From positions 3,162,001-3,226,000 of the forward strand of contig CP099419.1 in the NCBI GenBank assembly GCA_024114885.1: DNA of 64,000 nucleotides, written 5' to 3'. The position numbers and the translations under genes were made by a program. The notes beneath the pieces were generated by a model. That model was not told the origin of the DNA and ran no database searches. It saw nothing but the letters and a program-made list of their open reading frames with translations. The stretch comes from Septoria linicola. Its lineage: Eukaryota; Ascomycota; Dothideomycetes; Mycosphaerellales; Mycosphaerellaceae. This document shows, piece after piece, positions 53,850 to 64,000 of the stretch. Positions within the stretch are counted from its first letter, which is position 1, and each line of letters starts with the position of its first letter.

Positions 53850-56800
53850 AACTATAGTACGCGTATATATCCGAAAGGAGGCAAGAATTAGTCTTACGAT
53901 ATCCTAATAGTCTTATTAGGAGAGCGCTCTATATATTACTATATATCCTTTTTATAATTCTAATTCTTCTCCTTCTAAGGATAGTAATCTATAGAGGCCT
54001 ATAGCTCCCTAACGTAACGTAGGCACGGCGCCGCTAGAGCTCGTAATAGGCGAAGTAGACGATTAAAGTAATCTTATAGATACTAACGAGGTTTAGGAGT
54101 AGGAGTCTACTAGTATAACCGAAGACGGTACGTAGATAGAGCGTATATAGCTTAAGGCTAAGAACTAGGAACTACGTCGTCGCTTAGAGATACGCGCTCT
54201 ACGACGAGAGAATAATCGGCTCCTTATAGAGTTAGAATCTCTATCCTCGAGTACTCCTAGTACTCTTAATATTAGCGATCCTAAAGACGATACTACTACT
54301 AGTATTATAGGTAGTATACTTTACGATAGCGCGTCGTATACGCGATATAAAGGTCCTAAAGTTAGAGAACCTCGTACCTTTAAGAGCGAGACAGTCCGAG
54401 AGGCGAGAGAGTTTATTCGTAGCCTCGAAGTAATCTTCCTTAATAGTCTATAAGAGTTTAGTATAGAAGATTCGAAGGTCCTATATAGTATTATATAGCT
54501 CGTAGGCGAGGTATAAGAGACCTAGTATAACGAACACTCTAAGGTAATACCTCTAGACTATACTTAGACTAAGTTTAAGCGCTTTATCTACGACGTTATT
54601 AGGGATTAAGTGAATTATACGATCCTTATAATAGTCGAGTATAAGAAGGCCTAATAGGGTAAGGGCTAAGGGGTACGCTAGTTCGCTATAGAGCTAGGCT
54701 ACTTAGAGTCTTAACTAGGCGACTATACTAAAGCGTAGCTAGTACGCTAGCTCCTCGTAAAGTTAAAGCTAGCGCTTCGACGAGAGATTATTAAGAATTA
54801 TACCGTGCCTAGTAAGCGTACTAATTTAGTTACGTTAGTAAGGCGCCTAGAGTAAGCTAATAGAGTAATTCCTATATAGTATAACTAGGGCGGAAGCTAG
54901 AGTAATAGGGACCGCGAGCGCGATACGTACTCGAAGCGTAAGCGCGTAGAGAGCGACGCTCCTACGCGTAGGCGAGACGATAGTCTAGGAGGGAATAGTA
55001 CGCGTCGCTCTAGCGATAAAGGTTCTACTCGCTCTATTATAGGCTATAAGTATTTAGAATACTATAGCTATAAGTAGAAGGGGCATATTAGTACTAATTC
55101 TATCTACCCTAACCGAAGCGCCTAAGACGATAGTAAGAAGCCGTCGGTACGTAAGGTTACTATAGAGACGCCGAAAAAAGAGAAGGTATTAGAGAAGGAC
55201 TACGATCTCTAGATACTAAGCTTAGTAGCGATATATACCTCTCTATATAAGTCGTAAATACGACTTACCTAGAGGGCGTAGTCGAGGCGTAGGATAGGCT
55301 TAAGCTAGCTTAATTCCTTCTTAATAATACTACTAATATTAACGTAGTATTAAGATCCTTTGTCTTATAACATAGTATTATAGCTCGAACTAATACTACC
55401 TTGCTCTCGGCTACCTTATTTATTAGGGAATTAGGGTATTATTATAGTATATATTATATACGCGTACGGCTCGTAGACTCTATAGGAGTAGAGCGTATAG
55501 TAGGCTTAATCTTTTATACCTACGATATACTAACCCCTAATATAATCTTAGGTCGGCTATAGAGGCGTACTTATCGTATACGAGTCGATAGCGGCTCGGA
55601 TAAGTAGACCTATAGCGATACTTTTAAAAACGTTAAGGTTAGAGAAGCCTATAAGTTTTTCAAGGACTTGAAGTATATACTAACTATATATACCGTAGTA
55701 ATAAATAAGATAGGCGAAGGCGAAGAGCTCGACCCTCTTCCCTCTAAGTTCTAATAGTTCTCCGATATTCTAAACCTAATAGAAGAAATAAGGAGTAAGC
55801 TAGTAGATAGCGTGGAGTATACGATTAAGCTACGTCTAGGTACCGTTCTACTCTTTAGGCCGCTATACTACTAGTTAGGTAAGGAGCTAGAGGAATTAAA
55901 GAAGTACCTTACTATAGGCCTTAAGTATAATTAGATCGAGCGTAGCGTTAGCGAGGCAGGTACGCCTATCCTATTTATATTAAAGAAAGATAGTAAACTA
56001 AGGCTATATATCGACTACCGAGGGTTAAACGAGATTACTATTAAGAATAGGTACCTACTCTCTCTAATTAGCGAGACGCTAGATAGGCTTATAGGAGCTG
56101 TATAGTTTACGACTCTAGACCTTATAGATATATACTATCGGATTCGTATCAAGCCTAGCGACCGCTAGAAGACTACGTTCCGTACGCGCTATAGCTACTT
56201 TTAGTATAAGGTAATACTATTTAGCCTAACTAACGCTCTAGCTACGTTCTAGGCGTATATTAACCGTACTTTAGTAGGTTTAGTCGATACGTGCTACGTA
56301 GTATACCTAGATAACATTCTTATCTATAGTAAGAGCCGCGCGGACTACGTACGTAACGTATACGACGTACTTACGCGTCTCTAGAAGTTCAGACTCTATA
56401 TTTAAAGAGTAAAGTATAAATTCTAGTAGAAGGAAGTCGATTTCCTAGGCTTCGTAGTAACTACTAGAGGGGTTACGATAGATCTACGTAGGATAGACGT
56501 AATCGTAGCGTAGCCGACGCCTATAACGCTCGTAGAGGTTTAATCCTTCCTTAGGTTTACTAATTTCTACTAGCGTTTTATTTTTAAATACTCTAGAGTA
56601 GTATCTCTACTTATAGCGTTATCTAAGGGCGCCGTAGTAGGTAAGAAGCCGAGCCTACTTAAGTAGACCGTACGAGAGGAGTAGGCGTTTACTAAGTTAA
56701 AAAGGCGTTTTTCTATAGTACCGCTACTAAGGTACTTTGACCCTACGCTTAGGTTATAGGTCGAAAGCGACGCCTCTAATTACGTAATTGCTATAATCCT

Positions 56801-57910
56801 TAGCTAACTCTTTAGGTCTAAATAGTACTCTATTACGTTTATATCTAGGAAGATAATTACTATAGAGTATAATTATAAGGTGCACGATAAGGAGCTTCTT
56901 ATAGTAGTTAAGGCTTTTAAAGCGTAGAGGCCGTACCTCGAAGGCGCTCCGTATACGATCGACGTACTAGTCGACTATACTAACCTTCGTAGGTTTATAG
57001 GCGTAAAGAAGTTAACTAGTAGGTAAGCCTATTAGGCTATATTCCTAGCCCTATTCGACTTCGTTATAATATACTAGGTAGGTAAGTAAAACCTAGCCGA
57101 CGCGCTATCGAGGCGTAGCGATTACGCTAAGGAGATAGTAGAGGTAACTAACCTACTACCTACCCTATAGACTAAGTTATAGCTATAAGACGATTAGAGT
57201 ACGAGAGACGTAGGTAGACCGCTCGTAGCTCGTATTTATACGACTTATAAAGAATAGTATTCTTCGATAGAGAGAAGTACTAACTCTAACCTATAGTAGT
57301 AGTTCTTAACGCCTATACGAGTAGTAGGTATAATTACTAAGAGCGAAGAGCTATATATAAATGTCTTAGACTTGATCCTTAGATATACTCGCGCGCTAGT
57401 ATAAGCTAAGCTAAGTATAGGCGTAGTATACTCGTAAGCGATAAGTAATAGCGGCCGGTTCGAGTAATATACTATAAGAGAAGGAAACCTCTAGGTAGAC
57501 GATTTACTATACGTACCTAAAAACTACGCCTTATAGACGTAGGTAATTCGTATATATTACGATAATACCCTTATAGGCTATTTTAGTAAGGACAAGACTA
57601 TCTCGCTAGTACGGAGGAAGTACTAGTAGCTAGAGATAACTAAGGATATCGTATAATACGTAGAGTCCTATAGGAGTTACTAGAAGGTAAAAGCGCGTCG
57701 CTATCGACTATATAGCGAGCTAACTACGCTACCTATACCGGATCGTCCGTTCTAAGAATTAACTTAGGATTTTATTATAGACCTTCTACTAAGTAAGCGA
57801 GGAGTATACGTATATAATACGATTCTAGTTATTATCGACCGATATATAAAGATAGTTATCTTTGTCCTAACTATAAAGAGGTATACTAGTAGTAACCTTA
57901 TAGGAGTCTT
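53850..57910 (+). mobile_element. Ty3/gypsy LTR retrotransposon, truncated by a copia insertion
   Basis: The order on the plus strand is gag (about 54.1-55.0 kb), a CCHC-knuckle remnant (about 55,045-55,095), reverse transcriptase (about 55.95-56.4 kb), RNase H (about 56.74-57.13 kb) and integrase (from about 57.55 kb), which is the Ty3/gypsy order. The integrase stops at 57,910, where the copia LTR begins. The left LTR cannot be delimited because its partner is outside the window; the start is approximate. Confidence 0.82.
54110..57910 (+). pseudogene. Gypsy gag-pol remnant with stop codons
   Basis: In a single frame from 56001 I can read LYIDYRGLNEIT at 56004, the catalytic box YLDN at 56304-56315 (from YLDD by a G-to-A change), the RNase H region, and DRPF-ELT-DF of the integrase at 57741. 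The frame is intact apart from nonsense codons, so the decay is by point mutation rather than indels. The gag part has an acidic, Arg-rich composition and ends with the degraded zinc knuckle. Confidence 0.82.
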
Positions 57911-58188
57911 TGTTAAAAGTGGAGAGCGTTTATAGATACTATATAATGTTAAGGAGGGTATAGCGTAGTAAAGAAGAATAGGGGATCAATCTTAAACTAA
58001 CTTATACATATAGTATAGTAGTAATATACTAGGAACTAAATACAAAGTTGATTTTATTAGTTATCTAAGAAGAGAAGAAAGAGAAGTAAGATATACCTCT
58101 TACTAAGCCTTAGGTAGATGCCTCAAGTATCTAGAACTATACTTAGAAGTCTATATCTAGACTGACTATCTAGGATACATTCTTAACA
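57911..58188 (-). repeat. Copia 3' LTR (complete)
   Basis: The 278-bp repeat has inverted hexanucleotide ends (TGTTAA / TTAACA). Its first 69 bp match 63932-64000 except for a few G/A differences. Confidence 0.88.
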
Positions 58189-58579
58189 CTCCTACTTATA
58201 CTATATAGTCAGATCTTTTAATAGATTATCTATAGTACTCAAATACTAGTCCTAATCTTAATTAGTTATTAAGTACTTACTTTTCAGACTAATAACTAGA
58301 CAGTACTAACTGTTAATCTAACAAACTTTCTATACTACTATCTCCTATAAAAAGGTAAAAGAAATACCTTCTATAAGATCTTCCTCCTCTCTTATATAAG
58401 AGTAGATTATTTAGGATATAGACTATCTAGTAAGTTACCCCTGTCCTTTCTTATAGCTAATTCTAATAGCTCCCTAGATTCCTTATAGCCTAGTCCCCTA
58501 CTTAGTTATATTCTATATAGCTTCTTAGTTCCCTAATAGTCTTTAAGGTATACTATTCTTAGCTATAGGGATCTTATAT

Positions 58580-61500
58580 TAAGCTAGGGAGTAGAGTAAC
58601 TATATACTAGTAGAGGAGATAATAGCTGCTATAGAGGAGGTCTTTAATATTAACTAGTACTTAGCCTTAGGGGGTATCTAGTTTAGCTAGGTGCTATATA
58701 GTAATATTATAGTTAGTAATAGGTCTAATATTAGTAAGGGCATTTAGGACTTTATAAAGTCTAACTAAAGAGGAGTTAAGTAACTAAAATCTTTCTTTTA
58801 GACTCCTCTTAGTTTAACTCTAAGGCTTGGAGTTATCTTTTATATATCTCTTATATAAGGTAGAGCTACCTTACAAACTCCTAAAACTATAGTCTATTCT
58901 TTAGCTTAGTAAGACTATCTACTACTATCTCTTTTATATTTATATATTCTATAGAGATAAGTCTATTCTACTAGAGCTTTCTTATAGTATTATATAAGAT
59001 ATTAATGTGTTTAGACTTATTATAAATATATAAGTTCTTAACTAGAGTAAGGGCAGCTTAGTTATTACCTTTTAGCTAAATTGGCCTGATTCTAGTAATA
59101 GTTTCCTAGTTACTAAGGATCCTTAGTTAGTAAGAACATTCTCCTACTAACTCTAGGTATCTAAGCTCTCTTAAAAGAGTACTAAGGAACTATAACTATT
59201 TTACATATATACTTATAGCTATATATTTAGCTTCTATTATAGATATAGCTATAGATCTCTACTTCTTACTTATCTAGGAGATTAGTGTACTATAAAGGAA
59301 GAAGACATATCCAAGGATTAAGACTCTATTAGTCTTGTCTATTACATAGTTAGAGTCTATATATCTAGTAAGAAAGCCTTAACTATTCCTTAAGTATCTT
59401 AGACTAAGGTCTAGGTTTGATCTTAGGTATCTAGTTAGCTTCTTTAGAGCCTTTATGTGTCCTACTATTAGATTACTAATATAGGAGCTCAATCTTCTAA
59501 GGGCAAATAAAATATCTAGTCTTATAATAGTTATAAGCTATATCTATATTCTAATAATAGATTAGTACTCCTATTTGTTACACCTTTCATTATTTAATCT
59601 AGTAGGCTTTAGACTTTTATAGCTGTCTATTAGTAAAAGAGTTAGTAATATAGTCTCTTAACCTATTCCTATCTTAGCTAGGTTCTCTTAGATATAGTAC
59701 TTCTAGTCAAGTTTTAGCTAGCCTTACTGTCTATTTCTTATTAGTCTTATTCTAAGAATCTTGTCTAGTTCTCTAAGATCTTTGATCTTAAAGACCTTAC
59801 TAAGTTAGTCTTTAAACTAGAGGACATCTTCTAGTCTCTCTATAGTAATAGGTATATTATTAACATAGATTAGGATTATTAGGTCTTTCCTTTTCTTATA
59901 GATTAGAAGATATAGGTCCACTTCTAATTATCTAAATCCTATTCCTTTCAGCTTTAACATATATAGCTAATTCTAGTCTCTTGTAGCTTACTTTAGCCTA
60001 TAGAGACTCCTTAGAACTTATAAGACTATACTAGTTAGTAGGTTAATACCTAGTAGTAGGATTATATAGATATCCTTATATAGGGTACTCTCTATAAATA
60101 CATTGTTTATATCCACTTAGTATAGAACTAGGTCCTTCTTATAGACTATAGCTATAAATCCTCTTAGAGTATCCTACCTAACTATAGAAGTAAAAGTCTC
60201 TATATAGTCTACTCTATACTTTTAGGAGAACCCTCTTATAACTAGTCTTACTTTAAACTTTTTAATAGCTCTACTAAGCTTTCTCTTAATATTAAAGACC
60301 TATCTTAAGGTGACTAGGTTAGCCCCTTTTAGTAGGACTACTATAGTCCAGGTGTTATTACTTATAAGTGTATCTAGCTCCTTCTAAATAGCTTCTTACT
60401 AGAGATAACCCTACTTAGGATCACTTACTACTTCCTTATAGTTCCTTAGGATTAGAACCTCCTATTTGTGTATTCCTACTTCTTTAGTAGCTAAGAATGT
60501 AATCTCTTTAACTTCCTCTAAGAATTCTAGGTCCTATAGGATACCTAGGTTAATAGAGCTTATAGCTAAGAAGAAAGCCTAATGCTCTAGGAGCATTTCC
60601 TTGTCTAGCTAACTATTCTAATCTAGCTTAAGCCTAATTAGCTTTAGCTTCTAGTTAAATCTATTAAGTTCTTAGGATACTTTCCTCTTTCTAAGAGTTT
60701 ACCTTAGGGCTATCTACTCCTAATCTACCTCTATAGTTTCTTAAGTAGAATTCTTAGATTCTTTCTTAACTTTCCCTTAGTCTAGGAATTTTCTATACTC
60801 TCCTACATCTTCTAGTAGAGGTAGAAGTTATATAAAGAGTTTCTTTCCTTCCTAAACCTATACTAATAGCTAAGGAGAAGGAGGCTTCTACTAGCCTAGA
60901 CTAGGAGCACCTAGAGTACTCTTACTAGCTTATAGAGTAGGCTAGCTAATAGTTCTTAGCCTTCTAACAGGTTTTCTTTCTAGAGCTAAACTAGAGAGAT
61001 TCTTGATCTTAATATTCAAGTCCAATTCTCTACCTAGCTTATCTTTAAAGAAGATTATATTAGTATACTACTTAATAGCCTTTATATCTAGCTCCTAGAA
61101 CTTCTATACCTTTACTATATTATTATAGTATCTAACAAATATAGTATCCTTTCCTCTATTTATTAGTTTATTACTCCTTACCTACTAAGGCTATACTCTT
61201 ATATCTATATATACTATAGCTCTATATCCCTATACCTTAAGGTAGGAGACTATTAGTTTGATCCTATTAAAAGCTTTATTAGGTAAGAGCTTAAATCCCT
61301 TAACATTAGGTCTATTTAGAAGCTTGTTCCTTATATATACCTATACTTTAAGGGCTTCTAGCTAAAACTTAATAGGTATCTTACTTTCTTTAAGCATTGC
61401 TCTAATAGAGGCCTCTAATATTTAGATAGACCTCTTAACTACTCTATTCTGGAGTGAATTATAGGCCTTAGTTAGCTTAAGGGTAATTCTAAAGTCCTTC

Positions 61501-63640
61501 TCCTACTATTTAATTAAAGTAGTAATCTCTCTAGCATTATTAGCCCTTATAGACTTAAGGAGTGCTACTAACTACCTTTCTACCTTAATCCTCTAGTTCT
61601 AAAGAGTAGTTAGTATATCTAATCTAGCCTTAAGTAGAAATACTTATTTCTTTCTTAAGAAGTTATTAATAATCTTAAGCTACTATATAAAACCTTTTAC
61701 TAATAATAGTAATAGTCTATAGATATCTACTAATATAAGGGCTAATCTTTTAGGTCTTCTTTTAATAGACTTGCCTAGATGTTTCTTTATCTTACCTATT
61801 ATATAGATCCTATACTTATACTCTTCCTAGTTAGGAATTAGAATTCTTTCCTTTAGGTTAGTAACTTTATAAAGGTTTAAGAGTAACTCTCTTCTAAAGT
61901 ATATAAATCTTCTATACTATAGCTCCTACTATTTTAGATCCTTCTCTAATAGGGTAGTATAGGCATTATTAACCTCTATAGGATTATATAGTAAGTGATA
62001 TAACTTTTCCTATAGGAGAGGTAATATCTTACTAATAAATAGAATATCTCTAACTAGCTTAGTCTTTATAACTGTTTAGCTATCTAGGGAGGTGAGAGTG
62101 AAATCAGGCTTCTAGACTCTAAATTGCTTACTAAACTGATCCTATAATATAAGATTTACTCTAAGATTAGGAACAAATAGTATCCTATTAAGTAGAACTT
62201 CTCCTCCTAAGATTCCCTTTATCTATACTAGTCTAGAGTAGGTTATATAGAGGTATCCTCCTCCTACCTTGATCTATACTTTCTTCCTTAGTAGCTTTAC
62301 TAATCTAAAGAAGGATAGTTAGTTAGTTATATAGGATAAGGTATAGGAATCTAAGAGCTATTCTTAGGGTAACAACTTGCCTTTAGCCTTAATTATAGAA
62401 TAGGCCAACTTATCTTAGTTATTATCTTCTAATAAGGAATTATTATTACTTCTAGAACTAGAGTAAGTTCTAGAATTAGAACTAGAACTAGACTCCTAGG
62501 CTAAAAATCCTTTCTTTAGAAGCTTTCTAGACTTTTCTATCCTTTAAAGCTACTTGCCTATTTTCTAGATAACCTTCTTTAGCTTATTATATAATAATAA
62601 CTTATAGACAGCTTTCTTAATATATCTAGTATTCCTTAGTAAAAAGGATCTTCTAACCCTCCCTCTAAGGAATAATCCCTAAGGGTCCTTCTAGTTCTTA
62701 ATACTATTTCTCTACTAGGACAGTTTCTTAGTAGTAGGGAGGTTAGGACAATCCTTTAACTAGTACTTCCCTTTCTTATAGAGCTAGTATATTAGTAGAG
62801 ACTTTCCTTAGTAGGGCTACCTAGAATAGAATATAGCTAGACCTATATCTATCTTATCTAGATTGTCTCTTACCTTTTAGGACTTAAGTAGAAGGAGAAT
62901 AGTATCTATATCTAAGGATAGTTAGGTTATAATAGTATCCTTAGCTACTTAGTATAATGTAGGTAGGGACTATAGGAGATGTTTCAGCCTTTTCTCTTAG
63001 CTCTAGTAGTAGGCTTCCTAAGGATTAATCTTAGTAATCCTCTTACCTAGGCCTCTAAGGTGTCTCTATGCTTCCCTGATTGTTTTATTAGGTAATATCT
63101 TAAATATAACAAACTACTTAATCAGACCTATAGTATAGGACTTCAGGACTCTATTATACTTGTTCTAGAGAATCACCTATATCTTAGCTACTAGTATAGT
63201 AATATACTATGTCTCTAGCTCTATCTTATTATCTTTACTAATACTATATCTAATACTGAACCTGTATACTATATTGTCTTTTAAGAAGTGTTGATTCTAA
63301 GTAACATATATCTAAAGACTAGTGTCCTACTAAACTATATATAAGTTCCCTCTAACAATTAGTTAGCTAATTACCTAGAACTAGTCCTTTCCTTCTAGCT
63401 TATCTATCTATAGCTTGAACTATCTCTTCTAGTTAGTTCTGTCTAGGATTGGAATCCTTTAGCTCTTCTTGTCCTCTTAGTCTATTATAGAAATAGGTAA
63501 ATAGAATAAATAATTAGTAGAATGCTTTAGACTAGCTAAGGATTCTAGAGAAGGGTAATTTCTTATAGTAGGGAGACTAGCTCTAAGGGACAGGGATTCC
63601 TCGTATTTAGGAAATTACTAAGACTTAGATCTTTCTCTCT
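58580..63640 (-). pseudogene. Copia gag-pol remnant with stop codons
   Basis: Minus-strand motifs read through stops include a CCHC knuckle near 62,750-62,800 with KDCPNL after it, integrase segments such as RKKQVFLLKARLD and SIRANNAREITTL (about 61.4-61.7 kb), the reverse transcriptase box YVNN at 59867-59856 (from YVDD), and an RNase H string (SIIEAKYIA) near 59,215. Confidence 0.83.
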
Positions 63641-63913
63641 TAGTAGAGTTTCTGTTACTAGGTAGTAGGAAGGCTAAGTAGCCTCTTCTAACTCTAGTAA
63701 TACTAGGTGCAATAGTAGAGAACTAGGTAGGTATTAATAAAGTAGAAACATACTACTATCTTATAGAGATCTTTACTAACTTATATACTACTAGGTGTAA
63801 ACTAGCTTCGTTAGTAATATAGTTAGGGAAACTTCTAGGCCCTAAATGTTTTCTATAAACTATAAGGGATACAAGTAACCTATACTAACATAGGTTGCTC
63901 CTATTTAGTGTAC

Positions 63914-63931
63914 AAACCCGAGCTTATAACC
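63914..63931 (-). other. Copia primer-binding site (half-tRNA-iMet type)
   Basis: Directly next to the 5' LTR, the minus strand reads GGTTATAAGCTCGGG. Allowing two RIP-type changes it is complementary to the anticodon stem-loop of initiator tRNA-Met (CTCATAACC), the internal half-tRNA primer known for Drosophila copia. Confidence 0.65.
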
Positions 63932-64000
63932 TATTAAAAGTAGAGAGCGTTTATAGATACTATATAATGTTAAGGAGGGTATAGCGTAGTAAAGAAGAAT
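63932..64000 (-). repeat. Copia 5' LTR (partial, runs off the window)
   Basis: The 69 visible bases match the start of the left LTR. The terminal TG is TA here, as expected from a RIP-type G-to-A change. Confidence 0.88.

Larger units (their letters stand above)
49791..53850 (+). mobile_element. Large TIR DNA transposon, integrase-like (Ginger-type?) family, right end not seen
   Basis: The left end (49791-49832) is the same terminal sequence as the MITE at 24,346, differing only in the first base. The next 270 bp also match the MITE, and the block near 53,080-53,165 matches its middle. No right-hand inverted repeat occurs before 64,000, so either the end lies beyond the window after the retrotransposon insertions or it was lost. 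The edge at about 53,850, where gypsy sequence takes over, is approximate. Confidence 0.72.
49791..64000. repeat. AT-rich, RIP-damaged nested transposon compartment
   Basis: Composition changes abruptly 200 bp after the MIA40 stop codon. From here to the window end the DNA is dominated by TA, CT and AG, with CpA/TpG very scarce and no open frame of any length, while homology to transposon proteins can still be read through stop codons. TAG stops sit where CAG is expected, as RIP would produce. The right edge is outside the window. Confidence 0.9.
57911..64000 (-). mobile_element. Ty1/copia LTR retrotransposon inserted in the gypsy integrase
   Basis: The left LTR is 57911-58188 (278 bp, TGTTAA...TTAACA). 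The right LTR starts at 63932 (TATTAA) and is cut by the window end after 69 bp. The internal region is 5,743 bp. On the minus strand the order is gag with a zinc knuckle (about 62.8 kb), integrase (about 61.8-60.9 kb), reverse transcriptase (about 60.6-59.4 kb) and RNase H (about 59.3-59.0 kb), the copia order. A ct-rich polypurine-tract complement (ctcctactt) follows the left LTR. Confidence 0.9.

Noticed and set aside
49791..64000. Centromere or telomere
   Set aside because: The AT-rich block is explained by recognisable transposons; there is no telomeric repeat and no evidence for centromere function.

Overview
The window looks like nuclear DNA of a filamentous ascomycete (Pezizomycotina), most likely a dothideomycete. 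That placement is inferred from gene style rather than a database match: short GT-AG introns of about 48-68 nt, long disordered protein tails, two 2EXR/F-box-like proteins, and repeats carrying C-to-T damage of the repeat-induced point mutation (RIP) type.

Positions 1-49,790 are ordinary gene-rich euchromatin with 17 well-supported protein genes: CTU2/NCS2 (tRNA thiolation, -), NHA1/sod2 Na+/H+ antiporter (+), a 2EXR protein (-), a membrane-anchored heme-oxygenase-like protein (-), ASE1/MAP65 (+), a conserved disordered protein (+), another disordered protein (-), a second 2EXR protein (-), LAT1 (pyruvate dehydrogenase E2, -), SEC7 Arf-GEF (+), a dicarboxylate/amino acid:cation symporter with a frame break (+), an MFS sugar transporter (+), a pentapeptide-repeat-like protein (-), SSH4 (-), KAP104 transportin (-), THI80 thiamine pyrophosphokinase (-) and MIA40 (+). 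Exon structures were rebuilt by hand for ASE1, LAT1, the symporter, the MFS transporter, the pentapeptide protein, SSH4, KAP104, MIA40 and one disordered protein. The genes are not a functional cluster: they cover tRNA modification, ion and sugar transport, spindle, mitochondria, Golgi traffic, nuclear import and vitamin B1. I see no biosynthetic gene cluster, no CRISPR and no convincing tRNA or rRNA gene.

At 24,346-25,093, between the divergent LAT1 and SEC7 genes, sits a 748-bp non-autonomous DNA transposon with 42-bp perfect terminal inverted repeats and a candidate 6-bp target duplication. Its larger relative begins at 49,791, only 200 bp after the MIA40 stop codon, and opens a repeat compartment that runs to the window end. 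That compartment is nested: a TIR transposon with an integrase-like DDE transposase remnant (+ strand, from 49,791), a Ty3/gypsy element (+ strand, about 53.9-57.9 kb, gag to integrase), and a Ty1/copia element (- strand, 57,911 to beyond 64,000) inserted into the gypsy integrase. All open frames there are broken by stop codons. The copia part differs from the rest in having almost no CpG.

The most interesting items are the parent/derivative relationship of the two TIR elements, the nested retrotransposons with exact copia LTR and primer-binding-site boundaries, the two mutational signatures across the compartment, and the unexplained frame break in the symporter gene.
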